Positions 12,101-27,100 of a stretch of 64,000 nt of DNA are shown here, piece by piece. Under the pieces are notes generated by a model. It was not told where the DNA came from. It did not search any database and was given only the letters and a program-made list of their open reading frames with translations. The stretch lies in contig CM044956.1 of NCBI GenBank assembly GCA_024516035.1, positions 9,552,878 through 9,616,877 of the forward strand, in the 5' to 3' direction. A program made the translations under genes and the position numbers. The DNA is from Bactericera cockerelli (taxonomy: Eukaryota > Arthropoda > Insecta > Hemiptera > Triozidae). How positions within the stretch are numbered: position 1 is the first letter of the stretch; every line of letters starts with the position of its first letter.

Positions 12101-15100
12101 GGGAACCATGAAGAGGACAGCAGATATGGAGATGTTTTATCTATGAGTTAAACGAATTTGTATATTTTATTTTGTAAATGAAAAATATATTTTCATTTTC
12201 TATAAGTTATCATATCTGTGTTCATAACTTTTCTTTCAACCAAATTTAAAGTCGGTCTTTATTTACATTAGGACTACATACATACATAAAAGGAATAAAG
12301 TTTAAAAAAAAAGTTTTCATATTTGTGTTAATCACTTTCGTGATATCACAACTACACAAACTCGCTTTACTAAATCTACGCTGAAACCGGGATATGAACC
12401 ACCGACCTCCAGGTTACTAGTCCACTGCCTTATCGATCAAGCTACTGAGGTCGGTGGAGAAAATATAATAACAATAATATCGCCTTATTTAAACGGTCTG
12501 ATTAGAACTAATATGTTCCATTATTCCAGCAGTAAGCCCAAGACGTATTATTATGTGCTCAAAATGCCACATAGAAGGATAACTGAACATATCCAGCCGG
12601 CTGGGTTTCAAACCTACGACCTCTGAATCTAGGCGGAGTGCACTGGTAGTCAAGTGGTTAACACGCTAGTCTGGTAATCCAGGTCGCGTAGGGATCCGTT
12701 GGTTCGAATCCCACCCAGTGCATGAATTTTTCCTCATTAATTTGAGTTTGTGACCACATAATAAAAAGACTCTGAGGGTTAGGTGGTAGAAAATGCTTTG
12801 AGCATTACTCACCTCAACTCCAAACCGGTAGAAGCCATAGTTGAACAGATACTTGACGCAGTGAAGTACATATGTCTCAGTCCTTGTAAGATACTCGGTT
12901 GTTGTTGTTGTAGCCAGCTTGGCTGGAGGGGTGAGTGACGGTCTCCAGCCAACTTATTTCAAAGTTGGCTCGTCCTGAACCACATATTTCTATGTGCGAT
13001 CAACCATCAAGAGGACTTGGACTTTTCTTTATAAGCCATTAAACCCTTAGGAAACTGCAAACTAGCCTAGCTTGTGAGGGTTGGCTAGTCAGTTCTCTGT
13101 TTATAGTCCTCTAGCGAGACACTGGTCTTCTCCCTGTTTAACGTCTCCCAGCAAGACGAAGATACTCGGTGGAACAGATGAGTTACTCACCTCAACTCCA
13201 AACCGGTAGAAGCCATAGTTGAACAGATACTTGACGCAGTGAAGTATGTCTCGGTCCACCTCCTTGTAAGATACCCGGTCTAATAGATGAGTTACTCACC
13301 TCAACTCCAAACCGGTAGAAGCCATAGTTGAACAGATACTTGACGCAGTGAAGTATGTCTCGGTCCTTGCAAGATACTCGGTGGAACAGATGAGTTACTC
13401 ACCTCAACTCCAAACCGGTAGAAGCCATAGTTGAACAGATACTTGACGCAGTGAAGTATGTCTCGGTCCACCTCCTTGTAAGATACTCGGTGGAACAGAT
13501 GAGTTACTCACCTCAACTCCAAACCGGTAGAAGCCATAGTTGAACAGATACTTGACGCAGTGAAGTATGTCTCGGTCCACCTCCTTGTAAGATACCCGGT
13601 GGAACAGATGAGTTACTCACCTCAACTCCAAACCTGTAGAAGCCATAGTTGAACAGATACTTGACGCAGTGAAGTATGTCTCGGTCCACCTCCTTGTAAG
13701 ATACTCGGTGGAACAGATGAGTTACTCACCTCAACTCCAAACCTGTAGAAGCCATAGTTGAACAGATACTTGACGCAGTGAAGTATGTCTCGGTCCACCT
13801 CCTTGTAAGATACCCGGTGGAACAGATGAGTTACTCACCTCAACTCCAAACCGGTAGAAGCCATAGTTGAACAGATACTTGACGCAGTGAAGTATGTCTC
13901 GGTCCACCTCCTTGTAAGATACTCGGTGGAACAGATGAGTTACTCACCTCAACTCCAAACCGGTAGAAGCCATAGTTGAACAGATACTTGACGCAGTGAA
14001 GTATGTCTCGGTCCACCTCCTTGTAAGATACCCGGTGGAACAGATGAGTTACTCACCTCAACTCCAAACCGGTAGAAGCCATAGTTGAACAGATACTTGA
14101 CGCAGTGAAGTATGTCTTGGTCTTTGTAAGATACTCGGTGGAACAGATGAGTTACTCACCTCAACTCCAAACCGGTAGAAGCCATAGTTGAACAGATACT
14201 TGACGCAGTGAAGTATGTCTCGGTCCACCTCCTTGTAAGATACGCGAGGGAACATGATGTAGGGGCGGGCCAGGGATCTGCCCTTCAGGTGACGCTTGTA
14301 CTTCTGTCGCGTGCACACCACCGTGTTCAGCGTGACCACCATGATCACGGCTGTGGACACGGAGGCAGGGTCAACAATAGTTAGGACATGTATAATTTTG
14401 TTTTTTTGTTTTTCCTTGTTTTTTTTTTTTTAATGTATATTTATTTTATTTTTTCTTTACAATTTTTGTGGCTCTCTCCCTAAGGAATTCTTCTAAGGAG
14501 AATTCTTTAATATTGTCTATTTTTATATTTACCATTATTTGTCTGTATATATGTTTTACCTACTAATAAAGAGTTTCTAAATAAATAAATAAACAATGTC
14601 AATTAGGTATATTGGTTTATTTAAAACTACTATTGGCCGGGTCAAGACTCGACTCCTGGGTCCCAGCTCATGTAGATTTAGCGTCACGTGATCAATTTCC
14701 ACCAATCACAGAGCTCTAAATCGATCACGTGACTTTAACACCCGTACTTATGAACAGCGAATTTTGTCTGAGCACTGTCTCAAGCAAGGTATTGGCCAAT
14801 AATACTAAAGGAAATCACGCTTCAGACATGCTCAAAAGGCGTTTTCTGTTCATAAATACGGCTGTAAATCTACATGAGCTGGGACCCACCAGTCGAGTCT
14901 CGACCCGGCCATGAGTATCATACTGAGTTATCAGTTGATTCGAATCCCACCCAGTGCATGAATTTACATCATTAATTTGAGTTTGTGACCACATGATTAT
15001 AAGACTCTTAGGGTTAGGTGGTAGAAAATGCTTTTTTTTATTTTTATCAAGCTTTATTAGGAGGACAAAGTACAATGGTAACAGTATAAAATTAAGAAAA

Positions 15101-18100
15101 TAAAGAAAGAAAAAAAAAAAAAAACAAATGACAAAATAAATAAGTAAAAAAAAAGAAAATAACAATAATGTCCTACATAAAGGGCGGGGTTATTGCCTGT
15201 GGCAATCTCTTCCACCCAACCTCGCCTGGTGGTTATATTCCACTAAAGAGTGTTATTATTATTAAGATTATATAACACTCATCCATGTGACACGTTATGA
15301 AATAGACTTCAAGGTATAAATTTCGGCGCAAACAACCTAGTAAATGATACCACTGAGTACAACATTTTGTTTCGCAACGTTTCATGCTCACTTTCTAAAG
15401 GATCAAATGAAATCGACCCCACTAACTTCGCAACGCTTTCCTATTTAAAATTCGAGACAAAACATTGCGCTACGTTGCGATACAAAATGTTGCAATCAGT
15501 GGGATCCCAAGCTTTCTTGTAGTTATCATAAAATTAGAAATGCATTCGGCCATAAGTTAGAGGTAAAGAAATTGTATACATGTACAAAAATTCTAACACA
15601 TTTTTAAAGCACCCATAAAAAAAGTGAAGAAAGCAATTCTACACCAAGGAAACAATACTATTTTTTAGACGAGTGTTTGACAGCTTTTTTTATTTCTTAG
15701 CCATGAAAAACGAGCTACTGTAGACCCTTGTGGTCTTTGTTCTAGCTTGCCCATTCCGTAGTATGTCCCCCTCTGACGGGCGAGAAGTGACACAATACTT
15801 CCCATTTAGGGTCTGGGTCAACACGAGCGCACCGCAAGATGTCCCTTACAAACAATTGTAATTTAAGGAGCAAGGACTCTGATTGTTAAGCCTCCTTTGT
15901 AAATAAATATCATTAAAAAAAAAAAAAACAAATACAAATTTTTGTCGGCACGGCGGATCGAACCTGGGACCTTCCGCATGGCAAGCGAGTGCTTAACCAC
16001 TCGGCTAATCGTCCGCTCTACACTACTAGCTGCTACTACTCGCTGCGCATGCGCACTCACCTATGTACCCGCGCAGCAGATGAGCCAGAGTGTTGGAGTC
16101 TGACACCTTGTAGAAACCCAGCCACTCAGCGCTGTTGTAGGTTTTATTCGGGCCAGGCGTGGAATTCTGAATTGAAAGGGGAAAAACCATTACTATTTAT
16201 TTATTTATTTACACTTTACTTATTTTTACAAAACAATCATCAACAAAGAATTACTAACAATAATTTTTTTTTAAAAAAACTAAGAAGTATGTACAAAAAA
16301 ATAATAAAATAATAAAGATCAATAATATTTATTTTATTTTATTAATGTTTATAGACCTTATGGTCCACAAGTGGACATAGTCAATCGTCAATACAATACA
16401 TGAATATAGGATATACAATATACAGGGTGTCCCACCAAAGCCGGTAATAATTGTAATAATTATTGTAATTATTACAATTGTTTTGTAATCCGGGGCGAAG
16501 TTAATGCCTTAGGCATTCTCTGCCACTTTGAAAGAGTTACTCTTTCTTACAATATCAAAGAATGTCGAAAATGTCCGAAAAAAATATTTCAAAGAATCAT
16601 CATCATCATAGGGTGGCGTCATCGTCAACGATGGTAGCCAGACAGTGGAGAAATAACTCAGAACGACAAGGAAAGAATACGATGTCAAAAAAATAGGCTG
16701 CAAAAATGTCTGAACGTCACTCGTATAAGAAAACATGTCTTGCATCTATTTCAAAAATTAAACCAGAACTTTTTTCCGACACTGTACCTTGTACCAGAGG
16801 TAACAAAAACAGGGATTTTTTTTAATTTGGGTTTAATGTCGCACATGGTCACATCACGACGGTGGTATTACCCTCCACTCGCAGGGAACTCACAAATCTA
16901 CTACCCACATTAACCTCAAACAGTCTTGGTTATGCCGAAATGCCAACATCACGAAGTCTTCACCCCACTGGACGTTGCTCAACTTCGACAATGCTACGAG
17001 AACCGGTGTACACAACTCACCATCGACGCTGGGACAGGGATTTCTTTCTCGGTGTCTCTGTGTAGTGTGTACGTACTCTTCTACTTACCGTGCATGTTAC
17101 ATTCCACTCTGCATGCTGGATGTACTCTATCTGGTAGATCATCTTGAGCAGCATGAGCATGCACTCTTCTACTTACCGTGCATGTTACATTCCACTCTGC
17201 ATGCTGGATGTACTCTATCTGGTAGATCTTGAGCAGCATGAGCATGCACTCTTCTACTTACCGTGCATGTTACATTCCACTCTGCATGCTGGATGTACTC
17301 TATCTGGTAGATCATCTTGAGCAGCATGAGCATGCACTCTTCTACTTACCGTGCATGTTACATTCCACTCTGCATGCTGGATATACTCTATCTGGTAGAT
17401 CTTGAGTAGCATGAGCATATACTCTTCTCCCTTTTTTTTAACAAGAATTGTGTTTTATTTGTACATAATTTCATTACATTATTTAGGATAACAAAATATA
17501 ACAAATACATAAGTACTGAAATTTAATAAAATAAAATGATATGAGTATGCACTTATACTACCACACTAAGGTACCTGGAGAACCAGGCACCTTGTTTTGT
17601 AACATGCACTTACCGTGCATGTTACATTCCACTCTGCATGCTGGATGTACTCTATCTGGTAGATCATCTTGAGCAGCATGAGCATGCACTCTTCTACTTA
17701 CCGTGCATGTTACATTCCACTCTGCATGCTGGATGTACCTGCTCTATCTGGTAGATCTTGAGATCTTCTACTTTTTTTTTTTAATTAATTTTTTATTTAA
17801 TAACAGGATAACATAAAGAAAGGTTTTTTTCCTAAGCTAAAGCTCCTAACTTACCGTGCATGTTACATTCCACTCGGCATGCTGGATGTACTCTATCTGG
17901 TAGATCATCTTGAGCAGCATGAGGATGGACACGGTGACGGAGGTGATGTGGATGATGATGTTCTGGAGGCGGGAGGAGAGGGTGGTGGAGATGACGGTGA
18001 GGACGATGAAGCTCATGTGGATGGCGCACACCTGGGCCAGAGGAATAAAAGTTATCATATTAAAAAGGAGTAAATTATCAGTGTAAACAGAATAGTGAGA

Positions 18101-21100
18101 AGTTGTACTAGATGTACATGAATATCAGAACCTCGTGAGGAAAAATGAGTAGTTACTTGTATGAGTAACGACCAGTGGCGGCATTACCAGAGTAAAAAGA
18201 AATTAATGTAATAGAACAATTCGAAATGTAAAGGAGGCTCTTAGTAATGCTGCGCTACCCACAAAAATTGTGAGGAGGCCTTGTGCTTCACCACAAATAA
18301 ATCCATACTGACTGACTACATGAAAATCATAACATACCTGGACAGCTGTTTCTAGCTTTTTTGCTCTCATCAGCAGCTAATAGTTCTGAATATCCATGCC
18401 ATCAACTAACCTCTCTATGCTTTGTTAAATAAAGAGATATTTTGTTAAACTGTTGGCATAATGAGACTACCTGTCCTGCGCTGACAGTCTAAATAAAGCA
18501 CTACTTATACTTATATTTGTGTTAATCACTTCCGCTGAAACCTTGAACCACCGACATCCAGGTAACGAGTGCACCGCCTTATCGATCAAGCTACGGTTGG
18601 CCCAAAGAAATACATATGTATCAAGCTCGCCGGTAGGCGAGCGCTCGTCAAGTAGCGCCAGCCAACCGGCCTATATTAACACGAAACAGAGTTTATATGT
18701 ATTTTGTATTATTGTTTTTGCACACTTCCCGCTAACTTTTATCGATTTTTATTTCAAATTCGTAATAAGACGCGAAAATAGATTGTGTTTCACGAAAGCG
18801 CGAGGTTCCTACGAACAGTTAAAGTCTTTTTTCTGGCCACGCCGAAAATCTTGAATTTCATGAAAATATTCATACAGGTTTTTTTTTTTTTCAGACCAAT
18901 TTTCTGTCAAGGGTACAGCAATGTGTGCTTGTCGTAGAAAGACGTGAGCTACGTTTTTGGATAGGGAATTTTTATTTCTGCATACCTTTTATAGTTTCAA
19001 GTATTTATTTTTTATGGGATAGGAGATATAGCCTTCTAAAATAAAACCGGAAAGTTGCACAGAGCCGCCCCTGGTTATCTTGGAGCTGTGATTCTGGTAT
19101 TTTTCAAAAGGTCTTTTCATAGGAAAAAATATAAAAATATAACCAAAGTATTACACTGGACCAAACTTGAGTTATAGCCTTTGAAAGGAATACTTATTAT
19201 GGAGTCCAGAGCCGTCTATTGTTATCCTAGAGATGTAATTCTGGTGTTTTTAGAAAGTTCTAGTCAAAGGGAATGAGATCACTTAATTTCAGATGGTTGT
19301 AACAAGTAGAAAAGTCTTTAAAGCCCTCTAAAGGAATATCTATAATGAACCCTGGAGCCACGCCTAGTTATTCCAAGTTGATGACTGAAGGTTCTTTCTA
19401 AAGATCTAATTACGCAGAATTATACTACGATGTAAATAAAATTATAGAAAAATCAGCGACAGTGTGAGACATAAAAAGAAAAAACTGATTTTAGATTTAT
19501 GAGAGTAACAAAAAGTCTGCGCCTCACATATAACTTAAAATACGGGTGGGATATAATCGTCTTTGTTTCATCCAAGCTGCCAGCAGACCGTTTAATCAGA
19601 AAGGGAATAATAACGTTCTATAACTTCATTCAAAGATTTCTACATCAAGAGGTAGGTCTATATTATGAGAAGTGTATAAAATATTGGCCAGTAAGAGGAA
19701 AAATATTGATTAATGTTGATCAAAACAATGATAAATTATAATAAAATATTATGTATTGAGCAGTCTCTGTGGTCGTCGTCTGGTGTAGGTAAAACACAAA
19801 GTTTGCAAGGTGACCTGGGTTCGAATCCCAGCTAGGTAGATTTTTTTTACTCTGTACTTTGGATGTCCGGTTTTCTCGTGAGAAAAAAAAACAGTAGTTG
19901 GTAGTTTGAGTTAACCTTCTATGACCGTATTTCGAATGAAGTGAGTATGGTTTAACTCGATCAACATTGATTTGTCACAATCTAACTATTCAGCTACCTA
20001 TGTATGTAAAACGATTGTGACGAGTTGATTGTATTTGGTTTTAACGTCCTGATTTGAACTAGTCAGGATGGGGGGGGAGGTTTTACCCTTCATTCTTTGG
20101 GAATCGTTCCAGCTACCTACATTTACCTCACCCAGCCTGGGTAGGGCTGTGATTCCAGACTCACGTGTTTAGAGGGGAAAAATATATTAGAAAAGTCTGC
20201 AACAACTGGGAATCAAACTCGAAATGTCTGGACTACGGCTGTGATTCCGGACTCACGTATTTAGAGGGGAAAAAATATTAGAAAAGTCTGCAACAACTGA
20301 GAATCGAACTCGAAATGTCTGGACTACGGACAGTAGATACAACCATTACGCTGGCCACTGACAGTCCAAATAAAGCGTTTATTTGGATCAATACTTTTGT
20401 ATTTTTAATCGTAAATTACATAGATCTCATTCAAAATTTACAAATATGTACCATTTATATAAATATAAATAAAAAAACACTCCCAATTATGGACACAATA
20501 CTTCCTCGTGATTGTTTCACATTGTATACACGTGGCAATTTTGATTTTTTCGACTAAATCATTTGTATCTCCAAAACCGCTTAACCGATTTGCTTCAAAA
20601 TTGTTTTTCATACTCGTATATGGTAGAATACTATTTTTTCTACATTCTAGTTATTTTTGTTCACAAATTCATACTTAAATTAAAAAGGAGTAAGCCTTAT
20701 TTTTAATAAATGTATGTTTTTATTTCCTGATTGTGATAATAATAATAAATAACCATGAATAGTAATTTGAAATAATACTAAAATCTAGCTTACTAGACTT
20801 TAAACCTGGAACTTGGAGTTCAAGACCTCATTAAAGGCTAACTAGTAATTTGGTATTTTATTTAGTTTGGTCGTTAACCAGTACAAAAAAATTGTACCCG
20901 TGCACAACACTGGCGACCGTATAACACACTGGATCCGCGTACCGTACTAGGTACCGGTTTTATGAAATACTCGGTATTATACAGTGAAACCGAGTACGAA
21001 GCGTCGTATCGTACGTAGTAGCCGGGTACCGGTTCTATTAAATACTTGGTATTACACACAGGGGCCGGGTAGCATACCGGGTACCGATTCTATGAAATAC

Positions 21101-24100
21101 TCGGTATTACAATTACAATACTACCCAAATACCCATCTCTAGAACTAGGTACAGCAGAGAGAGGTACTTAATTTTTCCGATATTATCTATGAATAATATT
21201 CAGGCTGTCGGTGTCCTAATATTTTTCTCTTTGTCTCGTAGAAACAAGTCTTCTATTTGAAACTTCTTTGTCAAACAATCGGAGGGTTAAGGGAAATGTA
21301 CATTATGTAATTCAGTTTATAAAATAGGAGGTGGAGCTTCTAATCTATTGAAACACTTGAAACTAAAACACCCAACAAATTTTGTGAACCGAGATTCATC
21401 TCCTGTAAACGTTCTGAATGAAAAACAAAATTGCTGAGCGCTCTAGTGTCACTCAAGTGAGGAATACACCTGTTATCACAATATTTCTCCTCTCTTCAGC
21501 AAGTACTATTAAATATTCTTTCAGCATCTTTTCAAGGTTTTTTTTTATATCTTTTTTTTCTCCTTGCAATTGTAATTATTTACATAACAGTACTTGGGTC
21601 ACAATATAATTTTCGAGCATGCAACTCATTATAACATTTTTCATTAAACAATATAGTATCACCTCACTACTCGTACTTCAATATAAATTACCCAACATTT
21701 TATATGATAGTCTTATAATATTACTGCGTATCGCAACATCTTTAAATTAAAAGTCTTTTTTTCTTTTATCTGTTGATTAGTTTTTATTTCATCTATCAAA
21801 GGACAATCAATTAAATCAAAAAGTAATGATATCCCCCAAAAAACACTACGTGTACAAATAGTCGTCAAGTGTTGGAATGATTAAAAAGAACTGATATCAA
21901 AAACGTCAATTTTCTATGTTTGAAGGAATTATTTTCACGTAGGTAATTACAGAACCACGTCCTTGACTGCACACTGTTTTGTTCTGAAATTTATGTGTAG
22001 TAATTTACTAACAAAACAGTGTGCAGTATTCAAGGACGTGGTTCTGTAATTACCTACGTGAAAATAATTCCTTCAAACATAGAAAATTGACGTTTTTGAT
22101 ATCAGTTCTTTTTAATCATTCCAACACTTGACGACTATTTGTACACGTAGTGTTTTTTGGGGGATGTATAAATAACATAAATAGATTTTGAAAGACTAAA
22201 TATTGATTCAAAAAAAAAGTTACAGATCCTCATACTGGAAAGTAGAAAGCACTCACAAAAATCCCCCATTCTCACTTTCAACCATTATTATACAAATTCG
22301 ATCTTTATTATTACATTAGGAAAAAGTTTAAAAAAAATGTTTTCATATTTGTGTTATAATTAGCGCGTTAATGACGTGAGTACCAGTGCACGCAAGACAA
22401 GACTCACATCAAACACGGAAATAAGCACGATGGAGAAGAGAATGATCTTGATCATATGCAGCTCCAGGTAGAGCCACAGCAGCTCTATGAACTGCTCCAA
22501 GTACACTTTGAACAGCTCCCAGGCTTTCTTCATGTGGAAACTCTTCAACTCTGAAATCAGACATTCCAATAGACTGAATTAATAAAAGTTATCATAATTA
22601 TTTGTAATAATAAAGCTCTTTTTTTGATATTAAAGTAAGAAATTACAATAAATGTAAAAAAAGGGCGTGATTAATTGATTATTGCCTATGGCAACAGGGT
22701 AAAATCCCCGTCCTGACGAGGCACGGTGGAAAATGGTTTTGGGGGGTTCTGCCACATAACCTCTTCCTTCCCAAGCGCTTTTATCATTTGTAGTGGTACC
22801 TGTCCGATGTGCATCCAAATGCACATTTTCTGAGTAGTGTTATCTACCCGATCGCAACATAGGGTTTGTAATGGTATCTTCCCAAGGTGCATTCAAATGC
22901 ACAAACACTTTTCTGAACTCATGTTGATTTTAATCTTTAATGTGAACGGATCTTTACCACAGAGGTTTTTTCAAAGGAAGGAGAACTCTGTGCGTTATTA
23001 TAGGCGGGACAATTTTGTCTTGGTATGATAGCATTACCAAAAAAATGTGCATTCAGATGCACATTGGGAAGGAAGAGGACCGGACTAGGGGCGAAATTGG
23101 TAGACAAATTCGACAACTCAAGTCATTGCTAAGCGTCGGTTTTCCATATCTTACATAGTACGCAATCCGTGAAGAGATTGCCTATCTTCTGAGTCTCAGC
23201 GAGAAAATAATAATAATATCGCCTTATTTATACTGCCCGAATAGGACAATTCAAGTCCCATTATTCCAGCAGTAAGCCCAAGACATATTATTATGTGGTA
23301 AAAATCCCAAATGGGAGGATAACTTGTCATGTCCCGGCTGGGTTTCGAACCCACGACCTCTGGAATCTCTGGATTCACAGAGTGCCGCCTTTACCACTGA
23401 GCTACCGGGACAGACAGAGATAAAATACATACAGATATCCTAACTAAAGGGCGGCGTTATTGTCTATGGCAATCTCTTCCAACCCTTCAGAGTCTCAGCG
23501 AGAAAATAAGAGAATACAGTAATTTGAGTTTGTGACCACATAATAATAAGACTCTGAGGGGTTAGGTGGTAGAAATTGCTTTGAGCATTAACCTCGCCGT
23601 CCCGATTTTTTTGTTGTTGTTGTCATTTTTGGAACACATACCCTAATTTGAAGTCGTCCCAGCGTACAAACTATAGAAAATAGGACCCGTCTCATATGTG
23701 TTAAAGAGTGTTAATACTATTAAGAAGTGATACTCACGCGAGAAGAAGTGGAAGGAGAAGCGCAAGGATTCGTTCACACTCGGCTGCCTCGTGTCGCTCA
23801 TCTCGGGCTCAGCGGCGCTGGAGGGCGGCACGGACTCGTCTTCCAGCGAGACCCCGGACTCGCCTTGCGAGTTTAGACGCGGCTTGCTCATGCGCGCTTG
23901 ACTCGTGCCTCTGGAAAGATTAAGAGATTAGTTTTTTTTTTTTTTTTTTTTTTCAAATGATATAATATATTTTTAAATACATTATATTTTTTATATTTCT
24001 AAATGATTTTAAAAACATTATATTTTAAATACATGATAATATATATTTTTAAATGATATAATATAATACATTAAGAACATCTTTTTTCTTCAGTGTGCTC

Positions 24101-27100
24101 AATACGGATGCCACATTTCCTCTTTGTTGCACTGGTAGTCAAGTGGTTAAGGCGCTAGTCTGGTAATCCAGATAGCGTAGGGATCCGTTGGTTCGTATTC
24201 CACCCAATAATGCATGAATTTTTCCTCATTTATTTGAGTAATTAATGTTTTTTGAAATTTGTAAATGCTCTCCTCAGAAGTTAGACTTAGCTTATAGGAG
24301 ACTAGCGGGCTGTCGCCCGCATTGCGGGCCGAGGCATGGCCGTGAAAGCAAAAAATCCTTTTTCGCCAATAGCAGGTGTTGTAGTGGGAATTTCGAAAAA
24401 TCCCGTCTTATTGCACATCTAGACTATAAGACAAAGCTACCTACCAAATTTCAGCTTCCTAGGACTTACGGTTTGGGCTGTAGAGCGATGATCAGTCAGT
24501 GGTCAGTCAGTCAGTGACTTTGACATTTATATATTAAGATGTATTGTTTGTAATATCATTATTGTACAAATAGATAAAAGTATTCAATTCAATTCTTGAT
24601 GTGGGCTATGTACCTGCTCTTGATGTGGGCTATGTACAGTTGTACACTTGTACATACCTGCTCTTGATGTCGGAGATGGTGAGGAAGTCCTTGTGGAAGT
24701 AGTAGAGCTGGATGTATAATAATAATAATAATAGTTATCTCACAAGGGATGCCTGGATATGTACCTGCTCTTGATGTCGGATATGGTGAGGAAGTCCTTG
24801 TGGAAGTAGTAGAGCTGGATGACGGTGATGATGACAAAGAGGGTGGGGGTGAGGAGGCGGACAAACAGCTCCGTGGTCTCGAACTTCTCCAGGCCTATGT
24901 CCAGTTGTCTGTGGAGGCCAAATACATAATAATAATAATATGGCCCGGTAAACGGGTGTATATTTACGGACTAGTCCTTGATAAGAATCACAAACATTTT
25001 TACATCACAAACATCACATACATGGTAATAATAATAATATCTCCTTATTTATACTACCCGATTAAGACTACGAAAGTCCCATTATTCCAGCAGTAAGCCT
25101 ATGTGCACTGGCAACATCACATACATGGTAATAATAATATCGTCTTATTTATACTGCCCCATTAAGACTACTAAAGTCCCATTATTCCAGCAGTAAGCCT
25201 ATGTGCACTGGCAGTCAAGTGGTTAACGCGCTAGTCTGTTAATCCAGGTAGCTCAGGGATCCGTTGGTTCGAATCCCACCCAGTGCACGAATTTTTTCCT
25301 CATTAATTTGAGTTTGTGACCACATAATAATAAGACTCTGAGGGTTAGGTGGTAGAAAATGCTTTGAGCATTAACCTCGCCTGGTGGTTGGTTACCTTCC
25401 ACTAAAGAGTATTATTATTGTTATTATTAAGCCTGAGACATATTATTATGTGGTAAAAATCCCAAATGGGAGGATAACTTGTCATGTCCCGGCTGGGTTT
25501 CGAACCCGCGACCTCTGGAATCTCTGGATTCACACAGTGCCGCCTTTACCACTAAGCTACCGGGACAGACTGGTAGTGATAATATCGTCTTATTTACACT
25601 GCCCGACTAGGACTATACTCTGTATTTCGTAAGAAGGAATCGGAGGGGGAGTAGAATGTTTTCCCAAAAATATTTCTTTCTCGCATGCAAATGTCAGAAT
25701 GTTTGGCAACATCGGATTTCTTCTTAAGGAATGAGTCACATTATTCCAAAATTGTGGTCAAAATCCCAAAATGGAAGGATAACATGTCCCGGCTGGGTTT
25801 CGAACTCACAACTTCTGGAAAACGAAACAGAAGCCTTGACCACTGAGCTACCGGGACAGAAATACGAGTATATGTTTCACTAGCGGGCTGTCGCCCGCTT
25901 TGCGGGCCGAGGCATAGCCGTGAAAGCAAAAAATCCTTTTTCGCCAATGGCAGGTGTTGTAGTGGGAATTTCGAAAAATCCCGTCTTATTGCACATCTAG
26001 ACTATAAGACAAAGCTACCTACCAAATTTCAGCTCGCTAGGTATTACGGTTTGGGCTGTAGAGCGATGATCAGTCAGTGACTTTGACATTTATATATTAA
26101 CACGTTGAGCGCCGCATGATTTTGAGGTAAACTTTTGTCTGTTCCAAGCAAAATTGGTCAATTTTCAAAATCACCTATCTCAGCTAATAAGATTGCTCAG
26201 AACCAAGACCATCACGTTATAGCTCTGTTCTACGGCAATAATTCCTTCATAAGAAATACAACACCCCCATAGGGGCTTAGTGTACATAAACTGAAGTCAT
26301 ATTTTAAAGCCCCCATGTGGGCTTAGGTACCAGTTGATAGTATAGAAAAAGCCCCCATGGGGTCCTGCGGCGCTCAACGTGTTAAGATTAATTTATTTGA
26401 CGTGATGATTATTGCTCATCATCATTTTTTTTTTTTTTAATTATGTATGTTCAAACGCAACTCAGTATTGTTGCAATTACATGAACTTAGATTTTGAAAA
26501 GATAATTATATATGAAGGTTTAATATTTCTTTACATTACTTTACAAATAGCTTTAAATTTTTCTAAATGCAAACTTAGATCTAACTTAGATGAATGTTGA
26601 TTAAATAGCAACATAGCTGATATAATTGGCGAGCTTAAACCTTCTGGAGCACACAAACTATTTTTAATGTAGAAAAAGTTAGGGTTTTCCCTTATTCTTA
26701 GTTGTAATACAGGAACCCTGATGCTGAGGTCCTCAGAAATATCAGAGACTTCTATATTTGAATTGAAAATATTATAAATGTGTAATAATCTCTGATAGTT
26801 TCTTCGGTCAGTCAGTGTCCCTATATCTAGGTGCTCCATCAGGTCCAAGTAAGAGATGGCCTCGGGGTATACGGGGTAAAAACCGTTCAGTTTCTTGAAG
26901 AGAAATCTGACGAATCTTGCCTGTACTTTTTCTATTTTATCTCTCAGACATTGGGTGGATGGATTCCATATGACTGAGGCATATTCTAGTTTGCTTCTGA
27001 CAAGTGCGGTGTAGAGGGTAGTGATGGTATCTTCCTCTGTAAAAAATCATCATAGGGTGGCGTCATCGTGAACGATGGTAGCCAGACAGTGGAGGAATGA

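Noticed and set aside
12809..14159. Exon 18 array copies as extra exons
   Set aside because: Each copy has a donor, but the only acceptor-like cttacaag is the exon's own sequence without a pyrimidine tract. Unlike the exon 10 copies they do not look like complete exons.
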